DNA from: Hyphococcus sp.
GTDB taxonomy: Bacteria; Pseudomonadota; Alphaproteobacteria; Caulobacterales; Parvularculaceae
NCBI GenBank assembly: GCA_028289605.1
Contig: JANQON010000011.1
Location: forward strand, 62,001 to 126,000
Length of the DNA: 64,000 bases
Direction of reading: 5' to 3'
Part shown: positions 8,831 through 17,863 of the stretch, one piece after another
Numbering within the stretch: position 1 is the first letter of the stretch
Layout: each line of letters starts with the position of its first letter
Made by a program: the position numbers and the translations under genes
Notes under the pieces: model-generated
Database searches by the model: none
Told to the model about the DNA's origin: nothing
The model's input: only the letters and a program-made list of their open reading frames with translations

Positions 8831-10625
8831 GTGGCTGTGCTTCCGTTGCGTTTGAAGGTGTCGGTATCGTTTCATGTTGCGCATTGATGTCTTCGGCGCG
8901 CAGGCAACGCACGCGCCTTCCGTCGGCGAATGCATCCAGCTGCGGATGCTCCTTGGCACACCGGTTCTCCGCGTAAGGACAACGCGATGCGAGAACACAT
9001 CCCGGCGGCAGGTCAATAGGACTTGGAATCTCGCCTTCAAGCCGCAGCCGCGCGGCGTGTCGTTCGCGCTCGCCGGGATCGTCCGAGAGATGCGCGGCAA
9101 TCAGCGCTTTAGTATATGGGTGCGCCGGGGTCTCGAAGATCTGTTCGCGCGTTCCGAACTCTACGATTTCGCCGAGATACATAACCGCTATGCGGTGACA
9201 CGCGGCGGCGATGGTCGTCAGGTCGTGAGAGATAAAAAGAAACGCGGTCCCGCGGGTTTGCTGTAATCGCGCGAGAAGCGCGATAATATCGCCCCGCGCC
9301 GACGGCGCCAGCGCCGAGGTCGGCTCGTCCAGTACGACAAATTCCGGCGCCGTCGCCATGGCGCGGGCGATGTTGGCGCGCTGCAATACGCCGGCGCTGA
9401 GCGCTCGCGGCCGCGCATCTGCAGAGTCCGCGTCGCAACCGACCTCTTTCAACAAGTCTCGCGCTTTCGCCGCCGCCTCCTCGCCGCCGGAGCCCAAATG
9501 TATCCTGAAGGGTTCCGCAAGCGAGCGGCCGATGGTCCAACGCGGATTAAAACTATCGAAGGGATCTTGCCGGACAAATTGCACCTTTGCGCGCAATCGG
9601 CGCAGGTCCGGCGCTTTCAATGCGCTCAATGGTTCGCCCGCAAATGAAACCTCGCCGGATGTCGGCGTTTCGAGGGCGACAATACAGCGTCCGACTGTCG
9701 TTTTTCCCGAACCCGACTCGCCGACAAGGCCAAGCGTTTCACCGGCGCGAATGGCGAGGCTAACATCATTGACAGCCGTCAACGTCGCACCGCGAGTGAC
9801 GAACTGTTTCCGTAACCCGTCGACGCGAACAAGGATTTCCGCATCTTCGGCGGCCGGCGGCGGTTTTCGGCGCGGACGCGACGCGCCTTGTTTGAAATAC
9901 GTCGTCGTTTCCTGCAACGGTCCAACGCGCCCATCCGCCATTTCCGCAACAAAGTCGCAATAGGTCGCGAGAACGCCGGCTTCCTGCGTCACAAGCAACA
10001 TTGAGACGCCGCGATCCTTCACCGTCGCCGCCATCATGTCGAGAAACTGCGCGGCGACGGTAACGTCAAGACCGCTTGTCGGTTCATCAGCAATTAGGAT
10101 TTCCGGCTTGGCGGCGAGCGCCATGGCGATCAGCGCACGCTGCGCCATCCCGCCGGACAGCTCATGCGCGAAAGCGTCGGCGCGGCGCGCGGCGTCGTTG
10201 ACGCCGACAAGTTCGAGAAGGTCTACAGCTTGTCGACGCAAGGCGTCGGCGTTTTTCGGCGCCGCTCTTTCATGCGCCGACGAGACAGCGCCGATCTGAC
10301 GTGCGATGGTGCGCATCGGATGCAGCGCGGCGCGCGGGTTTTGCACGATAAGCGATATTTTCGACCCGCGAATTTCCCTGAGCCGGCTTCCGGTCAGCGC
10401 CAACAAGTCTTCGTCGCCAAGCATGACCTTGCCGCCGGTGATACGGCCCGGCGGTCTTACAAGTCCCAGCATGGCCGCAGCGAATGTCGACTTTCCCGAA
10501 CCGGAAGCGCCGGTGAGGCCGACAACGGCGCCCCTCGGCATTGCGAGGCTGGCGCCGCGCAAGACCTCCGCTCGTGGAAAAGCAACATGGATGTTGTCAG
10601 CGGCGATGGCGGGCCTAGCGTCCAT
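8820..10625 (-). CDS. Fused DppD-DppF-type ABC transporter ATPase (two nucleotide-binding domains)
   Basis: A 601-residue protein containing both ATPase halves of a dipeptide/oligopeptide-type importer. Domain 1 has Walker A GASGSGKST (39-47), signature LSGGMAQR and Walker B ILIADEPTSGLD. Domain 2 has Walker A GESGSGKTT, a variant signature LSAGVLQR and Walker B FVVLDEPTSALAP, in which the D-loop aspartate is replaced by Ala. A C-terminal oligopeptide-transporter tail carries cysteines (PPGCVLASRCPYAENRC), as in Dpp/Opp ATPases. The ATG at 10625 overlaps the end of the preceding permease gene by 11 bases, the same overlap as at its other end. It would power the two permeases encoded upstream. 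Confidence 0.9.
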   Translation of the reverse strand: MDARPAIAADNIHVAFPRAEVLRGASLAMPRGAVVGLTGASGSGKSTFAAAMLGLVRPPGRITGGKVMLGDEDLLALTGSRLREIRGSKISLIVQNPRAALHPMRTIARQIGAVSSAHERAAPKNADALRRQAVDLLELVGVNDAARRADAFAHELSGGMAQRALIAMALAAKPEILIADEPTSGLDVTVAAQFLDMMAATVKDRGVSMLLVTQEAGVLATYCDFVAEMADGRVGPLQETTTYFKQGASRPRRKPPPAAEDAEILVRVDGLRKQFVTRGATLTAVNDVSLAIRAGETLGLVGESGSGKTTVGRCIVALETPTSGEVSFAGEPLSALKAPDLRRLRAKVQFVRQDPFDSFNPRWTIGRSLAEPFRIHLGSGGEEAAAKARDLLKEVGCDADSADARPRALSAGVLQRANIARAMATAPEFVVLDEPTSALAPSARGDIIALLARLQQTRGTAFLFISHDLTTIAAACHRIAVMYLGEIVEFGTREQIFETPAHPYTKALIAAHLSDDPGERERHAARLRLEGEIPSPIDLPPGCVLASRCPYAENRCAKEHPQLDAFADGRRVRCLRAEDINAQHETIPTPSNATEAQPHVD

Positions 10626-11493
10626 AGCGCCGCTCCAGTGCATGGCCGAGCGAGGCAAATCCGAACACGGTAATCGAAATAGCCGCGCCCGGGAAAAGGC
10701 TCGGCCACCAGTCACCGAGCACAATCTGCGACGCGCCATTGGCGATCATCAGTCCCCACTCCGGCGTTGGCGGACGCACGCCGGCGCCGACGAACGAAAG
10801 TCCCGCCGTCAACAATATCGCAAATCCAATCGTCACCGACGCCTGCGCCGCGGCGGGGCCCAGCGCGTTTGGCAGAACGTATCGAAACACAATGTTGCGC
10901 TCGCTGACGCCCGTCGCTCGCGCTGCTTCGACGAACCCTCGATTGCGCAACGACATCACTTCGGCGCGGGTCAGGCGAATGAAGATCGGGCTGTACAGCA
11001 ATGTCATGGCGAGCACGATATTGACACCGCTGCGTCCGGCGAGGGCCACCAGGATCATCGCGGAAATGAAGACCGGAAAGGACTGCAATATGTCGGAGGC
11101 GCGCATCAGCAGTTCAGTCGACCAGTGACGGAAGAAACCGGCAAGCGCGCCTAGGGTCACACCGATGACAAAACTAAAAGCAGTCGCCGTCAGCGCGATA
11201 AGCAGATCGGTGCGGGGCGCGGAAATGGTGCGGCTGAAAACGTCGAGGCCCGCGGCGTCCACCCCGAACCAGTGCGGCGCCGGGATTTCGGGATCGAATT
11301 GCGCGATGAAAAGCCGGGGCCAGTCTATCAATGGCGGCGGCGGCGTCGATACCGTGTCTGTCGCCGCCGTCGGATCATATGGCGCGATAACGGGGCCAAA
11401 AATCGCAAGAAATGTCATGAGACCGACAATAATCGCGCCGATCTTCAGCAGACCGTCGCCAGCGGCGGGCGCGTCGTGAACCGCGACACTCAT
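10615..11493 (-). CDS. Peptide-type ABC importer permease, DppC-like
   Basis: A 292-residue inner-membrane permease. One N-terminal helix (about 16-38) is followed by a periplasmic segment with the DppC/OppC pattern HWFGVDAAGLDVFSRTI, then a five-helix binding-protein-dependent transport domain. The coupling-loop motif EAARATGVSERNIVFRYVLPNA (EAA motif) contacts the ATPase. The start ATG overlaps the stop of the DppB-like gene by 4 bases (ATGA type), showing translational coupling within the importer operon. It pairs with the DppB-like subunit to form the channel. Confidence 0.9.
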   Translation of the reverse strand: MSVAVHDAPAAGDGLLKIGAIIVGLMTFLAIFGPVIAPYDPTAATDTVSTPPPPLIDWPRLFIAQFDPEIPAPHWFGVDAAGLDVFSRTISAPRTDLLIALTATAFSFVIGVTLGALAGFFRHWSTELLMRASDILQSFPVFISAMILVALAGRSGVNIVLAMTLLYSPIFIRLTRAEVMSLRNRGFVEAARATGVSERNIVFRYVLPNALGPAAAQASVTIGFAILLTAGLSFVGAGVRPPTPEWGLMIANGASQIVLGDWWPSLFPGAAISITVFGFASLGHALERRYGR

Positions 11494-12512
11494 AGCGCCG
11501 CTCGCGGATCGAGCGCTGCATGCAGAATGTCGATCAAGAGATAGACGATCAGCGAAATCGCCGAAATGATGAGAACGACGCCCTGGATCGCCGGATAATC
11601 GAAGGCGAGAATTGAACGGATCGCATACTGACCAATACCGCCTAGAGAAAAGACGGACTCAATCAACACAGCGCCGCCGAGCATGAACCCGTAAAGCACG
11701 CCGATGAGAGTCATCGATGGCGCAAAAGCCGCGTGGAGGGCGGAGAGCGCAACCTGGCGTTCGGGCAGACCCGCGGCGCGCGCATAAAGAACAAAATCCG
11801 CCTGGAGCGCTTCGGCCATGTTCTGGCGCACCATCTTGATGATCGGACCTGAAAGTATGAACGCCTGCGTCAGCACCGGCAGGGAGAGATACCGGACCGC
11901 CTCCGCCGTCACACCGGGGCGTCCCGCAAGGAGGCCGTCGATGGTCATGAAACCGGTAATGGCTGTGGGCGGGTCGGTGAGCGGCGACAGCCGCCCGAGC
12001 GGGCCGGGCGCGATCCCCAGCACAACAAAGAAGACGAAAATGAACATGATCGCCCATGAAAATTCCGGTTGAGATCCAGCAAAGAGGCCGAAGACGAGCG
12101 TGCCCTTGTCCGCAGCGCCCCCTGGGCGGACGGCGCCCAGAACGCCGAGCGGCACACCGATGATGCAGGCGAGCAGAAAGGAGTACGTTAAAAGCTCTAG
12201 CGTCACCGGCAAGGCGCGCGCGACTTCGGCCGCGACGGCGTCACCTGTGACCCACGAACGCCCGAGCGACCCCTGAAGTAAGCCGTCGCCGCCCGTTACA
12301 CCCAGAAAATCGCCAAGCTGTTTCGGGATTGACTGATCGAGGCCGAGATTAGATTTCGCCGCGGCATAAGCTTCAGGGCTTGCATTGAGGCCGACGAAAC
12401 GCGCAACCGGATCGGCGGGCAACAGGCGAATCAGCAGAAAAACTGCGATAATCAGTACAAAAAGCTGAATGCCTCCTACAGCCAGTCGCCTGATAATGAA
12501 CCGGCCCATCAT
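11490..12512 (-). CDS. Peptide-type ABC importer permease, DppB-like
   Basis: A 340-residue inner-membrane permease of the DppB/OppB type. It has an N-terminal helix (IIRRLAVGGIQLFVLIIAVF), a periplasmic loop with LGLDQSIPKQ and GSLGRSW, and a C-terminal transport domain with the EAA-like loop YARAAGLPERQVALSALHAAF and the final SVFSLGGIGQYAIRSI helix motif. It starts at an ATGATG that overlaps the stop of the substrate-binding protein gene by 4 bases. Its neighbours supply the second permease and the fused ATPase. Confidence 0.9.
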   Translation of the reverse strand: MMGRFIIRRLAVGGIQLFVLIIAVFLLIRLLPADPVARFVGLNASPEAYAAAKSNLGLDQSIPKQLGDFLGVTGGDGLLQGSLGRSWVTGDAVAAEVARALPVTLELLTYSFLLACIIGVPLGVLGAVRPGGAADKGTLVFGLFAGSQPEFSWAIMFIFVFFVVLGIAPGPLGRLSPLTDPPTAITGFMTIDGLLAGRPGVTAEAVRYLSLPVLTQAFILSGPIIKMVRQNMAEALQADFVLYARAAGLPERQVALSALHAAFAPSMTLIGVLYGFMLGGAVLIESVFSLGGIGQYAIRSILAFDYPAIQGVVLIISAISLIVYLLIDILHAALDPRAAL

Positions 12513-14206
12513 CGCGCAATCTCAAGATCCGCGAAGCGCACGGCGTTGTCCGGATGCCAGGTGAGACCGGAAACATGATCGCGCACGGCCCATTGCGTTC
12601 GGTATTCAACGACCGGCGCCCAGGCGACGATCTCTGCAAGGCGGCGCTGCCCATCGGCGATCCTGGCTGCGCGTTCCTCTCCCGCCGGCAGGCTTGCAGC
12701 CGCCAGCGCAGCGGCGTCAACCGACGGGTCCGCGACGTTGACCATATTGTTGATCCCCCCGGCGTCCGGCGAGGCGAAAAAGAGAGACAGCGCATAACCT
12801 GCGTCGACAACGACAGGCTTTTCCTGGTCGTTCAGCGCGAACGGTAAATCCTTTTTGACAAGCTGACGGTCGCCATACTGCGTCAATGGAATGGGATCGA
12901 GTTCAACCGGTACGCCGATTTCGCGCAAGGCGGTCTGCAGCATTGTGGCGATCGGACCGAGAGTTGCCTCCTTTTCCGCCACATAGGCAAGACGAAGGCT
13001 CTCCTGGAAGCCTCTCAGCCCTTCACCCTCAGGAAAGCCGGCTTCCGCAAGAAGACGGCGCGCTGCGTCGGGATCGTAGTAGTCTTCGTCGAGCGCGTCG
13101 ACAAAACCGGGATATGTCGACGGCGTGACGCCGCGCCAGGCCCGCGCCTCTCCGAAATATCCGTTGCGGATTATTTTTTCTGTCGGCAGCGCGCGCGCAA
13201 TGGCTTCGCGGAATTTCAGATTGTCGAAAGGCGGCGTTTTGAAATTCATGTGCAGGAACAGCGTTTCATTGCCGACGACGCCGGCGACCCGCGCGCCGTC
13301 GACGTCTGCGAGTGCTGAAAATTCGCGCGGCGTTAGGCGCTCGGCCATATCCGCCTCGCCGCTTTTGACCAGAATGAACCTGTTCGAACTTTGCGGAATG
13401 CGTTTGATGACGACGCGCTTCAGCGCCGGCGCGCCGCGATAGTAGTTTTCGTTGGCGCGCATCACGAACATGTCGTTTTTGGCCCAACGCTCCAGGCAGT
13501 AAGGCCCGAAACCCGGCGCTGTGACGTTATTGACATAATCATGCGCCCAGGGGTCGTCGTCCGTTGCGTGTTTCTGTGTTTCCTTGCTGTCGAATATGAG
13601 CATGCCGTAGGTGGTCATGATTGGTAAGAACAGTGCGTTGCGACCACTCACCCTGATTTCAACCGTGTAGCGATCAACGCGTCTGACCGCATCGCCAATT
13701 ACGCGCGCCGCTTCATCTTCGAACACAGAAGCGTCGAAACCGGAAACGCCGGCGGTTGAAGCCAGAAACCAGCCCACCGGAATCGCGCCGGAGACCGACT
13801 TTCCCCGTGCAAACGTATAGACGACATCGTCGGCGGTAAGCTCGTTGCCGGCGCAGCTGAAAACGCCCTCGCGCAGCTTAAAGACCCATGACCGCCGAGC
13901 CTCGTTATAGCGCCAACTCTCCGACAGACGCGGCGCGAATGTCTCAAAGTCGGGCAACGCCACGCCATCTTCATTCTCGTCGCCATAAGCGTAACCGATC
14001 AGCGGTTCCATCAGATTGACCATGCCAGTCTGACTTGTCGGCAAAGCCGCTGCAGGTCCGTCATAGTCAAGACCAGCCGGTACGTCTTCGGCGAGATAGA
14101 TCAGCGTAGCTTCACTTGGCCGGTCGGGAGCAATAGGGCCGCACGCAACGGAAATGGCAATCCACGGCACTGTAACCAACAAACGTGAGACGTAATGGAA
14201 CTGCAT
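12509..14206 (-). CDS. ABC importer substrate-binding lipoprotein (SBP family 5)
   Basis: A protein of about 565 residues of the extracellular solute-binding family 5 (DppA/OppA type). It has a lipoprotein-like N-terminus (MQFHYVSRLL, then ISVACG with a lipobox-like cysteine near residue 21), so it would be anchored in the periplasm. Typical family features include WVFKLREGVFSCAGNELTADDVVYTF and, later, ARALPTEKIIRNGYFGEARAW. The frame is open to 14305, where a TTG start is possible; the ATG at 14206 was chosen because it places the signal segment at the N-terminus, although no strong ribosome site is visible. The ligand is unknown. The operon context (TonB receptor upstream, GMC dehydrogenase downstream) argues against an ordinary dipeptide system. 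Confidence 0.85.
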   Translation of the reverse strand: MQFHYVSRLLVTVPWIAISVACGPIAPDRPSEATLIYLAEDVPAGLDYDGPAAALPTSQTGMVNLMEPLIGYAYGDENEDGVALPDFETFAPRLSESWRYNEARRSWVFKLREGVFSCAGNELTADDVVYTFARGKSVSGAIPVGWFLASTAGVSGFDASVFEDEAARVIGDAVRRVDRYTVEIRVSGRNALFLPIMTTYGMLIFDSKETQKHATDDDPWAHDYVNNVTAPGFGPYCLERWAKNDMFVMRANENYYRGAPALKRVVIKRIPQSSNRFILVKSGEADMAERLTPREFSALADVDGARVAGVVGNETLFLHMNFKTPPFDNLKFREAIARALPTEKIIRNGYFGEARAWRGVTPSTYPGFVDALDEDYYDPDAARRLLAEAGFPEGEGLRGFQESLRLAYVAEKEATLGPIATMLQTALREIGVPVELDPIPLTQYGDRQLVKKDLPFALNDQEKPVVVDAGYALSLFFASPDAGGINNMVNVADPSVDAAALAAASLPAGEERAARIADGQRRLAEIVAWAPVVEYRTQWAVRDHVSGLTWHPDNAVRFADLEIAR

Positions 14207-14310
14207 TTGCAAAAACGGCTTGCTCCAGCTGCGCAATGTGTTCGTTCGCTCTAAACTCAAAACGGCGGGCGCGTTCCAAACTACAGCGTTTTTCGTCGTA
14301 CACAAATAAG

Positions 14311-14323
14311 CGCCGCGTCGGCG
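14311..14323 (-). terminator. Short stem-loop after the TonB receptor gene
   Basis: On the minus strand CGCCG-ACG-CGGCG is followed by CTTATTTGTG, a small GC-rich hairpin with a T-rich tail between the TonB receptor stop (14380) and the binding-protein start (14206). It is short and would be at best a leaky terminator or attenuator. Confidence 0.3.
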
Positions 14324-14379
14324 GGCTCACGCTAAAATGAAACTCTGTCGCGCAACGAGAGCGAGCCTAGTCGACGACG

Positions 14380-16608
14380 CTAGAATCGAACCGAAACCTC
14401 GGCGCCCCATGTCCGCGGCTGTGCGCGGAACGTGACATGCGTCGTACCGGGAAAGCCAGGATCAATCATTGTTATTGGGTCTAAGTCATCGGTATCGACG
14501 GTGACGACATCCTCAGCGTAGAGTTGGTTGGTGATGTTCTTGGCCCAGAACGCCAGCCCCCAACGTTCCGTCTCAAAAGAAACGCGGCCATTCACCAAGT
14601 TCAACGCCTCGCGCTGCGTGGGCGCGAAATTCGCGGAGTTAAACTCGGTTTCTCCGCGATACTCGTAACCGATGTTGGATACCATTTGCAGGCCGTCGAT
14701 CGAAGATGCGCCGCTGAGATCGGCAATATGCGTTACGGAAATGTTGCCGGTGAAATCCGGCGTAAACGGCGCTGTATTGCCGACTTGTTCAGGCTTTGCC
14801 GCGAATTCCGTGATCTCCGCGTCAATGTAACCAATGCCCGCCGCAATGGTTAGGTTGTCGCCCAGTTCCGCATTGGCTTCGAGTTCGAAGCCGATAAGTC
14901 GGACCTCGTCAATCGTTTCAACGGCGTTCAATGTTCCCGCCGGAACAAAGATGAACTGCTGTGCATTGGATTTCGTATTGTGGAATGCAGCGCCGCTAAG
15001 AAAAAACGCGCCATCCGCCAACGTCGTTTTGAAGCCAAGCTCAAAACTATCCGCCGTCGATTCACCAAACTCATTCGGGACGGCGCCGCCGGTGCGCGTA
15101 AATGTCTGCGCGCCGTTAAAGCCGCCCGCCTGGAAGCCGCGCGCATAACCGCCAAAGATGGTGAGATTGTCGAGCGCTTGGTATGTTAGCGTCGCTTTTG
15201 GCTGAAACTGATCGAAAGACAGCTCGCGTTCTTCACCAAATGTCGGCGATAGTGAAGAGGCGTCGACAGATCGCTTGTCCTCATTGTCGTACCGTCCGGC
15301 CAGCAGGATTGTCAGATCGCTCGTTAAATCATATTCCAGACTTGCGAACAAAGCCCAGGCTTCTGTGAACACATTATCCGATATGAGCCCGGTCGTTTCG
15401 TTCAATTCGCCCGCCGGTCGCGGCGTGAAGGCCGGAAGCACGAAACCGGGAACATCGTCCACGCCGATGGCCGCATGGATATTCGGCGTATTGTCGATGT
15501 CAGTGTAATAGCCGCCGACCATATACCGGAATGGCTGATCGGAGCGTGACGTAAACCTCAACTCCTGCGCAAACGCTTCATGCGAAACTACGTTGAATTG
15601 CGTGCCGCTGGGAAAGGGGAAATACGGAAAATCGTCGCTGCCGAAAACGTCCAGGATATCGTCGTAAGTCGACACGCTGGTCAGCGTTCCAAGATCCGTT
15701 TCATAGTCAACCTTGAGCGCATATCCCTGTTTGTCTTGATCATTAAAGCCCAGAACATTCCGCACAAAGGGAATTTCATGGACGCGATTGATGTTCAAGA
15801 TCGCTGTCTCGGGAGTCGTCTGCAGCACAGGCCACGACGTTTGAGGAGAAAACTGCGTCGCGCCCCCGTTTACGGTGGCGAGATTAACGCGGGCGTCGAC
15901 GCTTAGGGCTTCTGTCGGCGTCCAGAGCAACCGAATGCGGCCGACCTTTTCATTGAAGCGGTCCTCGTAAACGCCGTTGGTAATGTTCTGAAAAAAACCC
16001 CGTCGATCAGTTAGCGCGCCCGAAACCCGCAAGAATAAGGTATCTTCAACCAGAGGAATGTTGACACCCAGAGTCGCGCGCATGGATTCGCCATTGCCAT
16101 ATCCGGCGGTGGCGAACGCTTCGAATTCATTTGTCGGCGTCTTCGTATTGATGACGATTGCGCCAGCGATCGCGTTTCGACCGTAAAGGTAGCCTTGCGG
16201 GCCTTTGAGCACCTCAATTTGTTCGATGTCGAACAATTCTCCGGTGAAACCGTTGCGGCCGGTCATGACGACGCCGTCGATCACGATAGCGACGGGCGCT
16301 TCTGTGTTTCGCGTCTGTACGTCGCCGCGAATGGTGATCAGGCTTTCACCGGCGTTGTTGCTGTCAATCAGCTGAACATTCGGCGTGAACTGAAGAAAGT
16401 CGTTTGGACGCCGAATATTCATCTGTTCGATCGTTTCGGCGTCATAGACGGTGATGGCCGCCGGCACGTCCTGCAGCGACTGATCGCGCTTCGTGCCTGT
16501 GACGATTATCTGATCTTGTTGCGCCGCCGCCGCCGTCGTCAACGCGACGGCCGCCGCCCCAGACAGAAGCGAAAACTTGCTGAAACGCATGATGAAATCT
16601 TGGTGCAT
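14380..16608 (-). CDS. TonB-dependent outer-membrane receptor
   Basis: A 742-residue receptor with a signal peptide (RFSKFSLLSGAAAVALTTAAAA), then a TonB-box-like IIVTGTKRDQSLQDVP and a plug domain (about 40-160) with VEVLKGPQGYLYGRNAIAGAI-type plug sequence. A 22-strand beta-barrel follows, ending in the outer-membrane signature VSVRF with terminal Phe. The ATG at 16608 follows GGGAGGGAACA, an excellent ribosome site, so the longer open frame upstream is rejected. It precedes an ABC importer and GMC dehydrogenase on the same strand and is divergent from a MarR regulator. Plug style and length are those of the FecA/IroN-like Alpha- and Gammaproteobacterial receptors used for diverse organics. 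Substrate unknown. Confidence 0.92.
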   Translation of the reverse strand: MHQDFIMRFSKFSLLSGAAAVALTTAAAAQQDQIIVTGTKRDQSLQDVPAAITVYDAETIEQMNIRRPNDFLQFTPNVQLIDSNNAGESLITIRGDVQTRNTEAPVAIVIDGVVMTGRNGFTGELFDIEQIEVLKGPQGYLYGRNAIAGAIVINTKTPTNEFEAFATAGYGNGESMRATLGVNIPLVEDTLFLRVSGALTDRRGFFQNITNGVYEDRFNEKVGRIRLLWTPTEALSVDARVNLATVNGGATQFSPQTSWPVLQTTPETAILNINRVHEIPFVRNVLGFNDQDKQGYALKVDYETDLGTLTSVSTYDDILDVFGSDDFPYFPFPSGTQFNVVSHEAFAQELRFTSRSDQPFRYMVGGYYTDIDNTPNIHAAIGVDDVPGFVLPAFTPRPAGELNETTGLISDNVFTEAWALFASLEYDLTSDLTILLAGRYDNEDKRSVDASSLSPTFGEERELSFDQFQPKATLTYQALDNLTIFGGYARGFQAGGFNGAQTFTRTGGAVPNEFGESTADSFELGFKTTLADGAFFLSGAAFHNTKSNAQQFIFVPAGTLNAVETIDEVRLIGFELEANAELGDNLTIAAGIGYIDAEITEFAAKPEQVGNTAPFTPDFTGNISVTHIADLSGASSIDGLQMVSNIGYEYRGETEFNSANFAPTQREALNLVNGRVSFETERWGLAFWAKNITNQLYAEDVVTVDTDDLDPITMIDPGFPGTTHVTFRAQPRTWGAEVSVRF

Positions 16609-16663
16609 TGTTCCCTCCCGGCGGGCCTTGCTGGACCAGAGGACCATAAGCTGAGGCATTTTT

Positions 16664-16681
16664 TACCTTTTTGTCAAGGTA
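16664..16681. promoter_or_regulatory. Palindromic operator candidate overlapping a -35 box
   Basis: TACCTTTTTGTCAAGGTA has perfect 6-base arms (TACCTT/AAGGTA) and lies between the divergent TonB receptor and MarR genes. Read on the minus strand it contains TTGACA, a consensus -35 element, 64 bases before the receptor start. No clear -10 follows at standard spacing. A repressor bound here would block receptor transcription, and the adjacent MarR protein is the obvious candidate. Confidence 0.45.
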
Positions 16682-16762
16682 TTTTAGGATTATTGATAAG
16701 CAATCGGGCCCGCCCTGGGCTAAAATGGCGAAAGCGCTGATTCTGATGTGGAGACGCAAGCG

Positions 16763-17275
16763 ATGCCGACTAAAGACCGTCTTGATTTCCTGACCGAGAA
16801 CTGGACTGAAGTCCGGCCTGATCTCGACATTTCTCCATGGGGCGTATGGGGCAGGACAACCCGCATCACCGAGATCTTTCGCGGAGAAATCGGCAAGCTG
16901 CTGCGCACGTTCGACCTAACCTACTCAGAATTTCAAACACTTGGCGCGCTTTTGCTGAATGGGCCGCCATTTGAGGGCAGCCCCAGCCAAATCGCGCGCT
17001 TCAATCTTCTGACGTCCGGCGGCATGGCGAATTTGCTGTCTCGCATGGAGCGAGAGGAGTTGATTGTGAGGCGCGGCGACCCCGAAGACGGCCGCGGCGT
17101 CCTCGTCAGCATTACGGACTATGGTCGAGAGCGCTTCAACACAGCCGTCACCGAAGAGAATTCGGCCGAACACAGGATGCTTCGCGGCCTGACGCCCGAG
17201 GAACAAGAGCTTTTAAAAATACTTTTGAGAAAGCTACTTTTGAGCATTGATCCCGACGAGCCTGGCAAGAATTGA
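16763..17275 (+). CDS. MarR-family transcriptional regulator
   Basis: A 170-residue winged-helix protein. An N-terminal dimer helix is followed by the DNA-binding region containing PSQIARFNLLTSGGMANLLSRMEREELIVRRG and the wing DPEDGRGVLVSITDYG, where the D-x-R-G pattern is characteristic of MarR proteins. A C-terminal helix completes the dimer interface. The ATG at 16763 was chosen because GGAG lies 9 bases upstream; a GTG at 16748 in frame is an alternative. It is divergent from the TonB receptor of the ABC/GMC operon and a palindrome lies between them, so it probably controls that operon. MarR proteins usually respond to small aromatic or phenolic ligands, but the ligand here is unknown. 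Confidence 0.88.
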   Translation: MPTKDRLDFLTENWTEVRPDLDISPWGVWGRTTRITEIFRGEIGKLLRTFDLTYSEFQTLGALLLNGPPFEGSPSQIARFNLLTSGGMANLLSRMEREELIVRRGDPEDGRGVLVSITDYGRERFNTAVTEENSAEHRMLRGLTPEEQELLKILLRKLLLSIDPDEPGKN

Positions 17276-17863
17276 TGTTGAGCCGACAAGACCCCGGCGA
17301 AAAACGCCAGGCGCCTTCAGCTGCACTTGGCGGCCGCGAAGACCGCACACAGCCAGCGGCCGGTCGCAGACCCATTGTCCGCGCCCTGTAAGCGAAGGCC
17401 GGACAGGGCGCGCAACCGCCATATCGCCAATGGACCGCGCAGGCGCATTTGGACCGGCGACGGGCAAAAATTTGTCGCTCAGTCCGTCAGCGATTGGCCG
17501 GATATACTGGATTTGCAGACGCTCGCTATTGTGCCCGGCGGGTACAACGCGGCGTAGGCACACAATCCTGCATGTCATTGACCGACGCCAATCGAGCAAC
17601 TGAAAGAGAGCGAGACTTATGCTGGTCCGCCCAGCGCCGCCACATGACGCGGCGCCTTTACAGCGTCCACCGTATCCAGCGCGTCGTCCCCTAAAAACGC
17701 ATTCATGTCCTTGATTCCCGCCAAAACGCTTGTGATTCCCGTTGCAGCCGAACGAATTCGCTTCGCACAGGATTTTGGACCAGATCCAACTGCCGCGGTA
17801 ATTGGCAGGTTACGATTCTACGTAATGGTATTATTATGTCGCTTTGATGCCTAGGCGATCGAA
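17276..17863. other. Intergenic region with no convincing gene
   Basis: This 588-base stretch lies between the MarR gene and the ROK regulator. Open frames on both strands overlap one another (17247-17603 plus, 17234-17599 minus), but their translations are rich in Arg and Pro, resemble no family I know, and lack ribosome sites. The part just before 17864 is more AT-rich and probably holds the ROK gene promoter. No repeat or RNA gene was recognised. Confidence 0.5.

Noticed and set aside
8831-9100. N-terminal extension of the GMC dehydrogenase frame
   Set aside because: It lies inside the ATPase gene and adds residues with no family match before the FAD motif; the ATG at 8830 with GGAAG upstream gives the standard N-terminus.
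17234-17603. Overlapping open frames of about 120 residues on both strands between the MarR and ROK regulator genes
   Set aside because: Arg/Pro-rich translations without a known domain, no ribosome sites, and each is the antisense of the other and of the MarR gene end; treated as chance frames in G+C-rich DNA.
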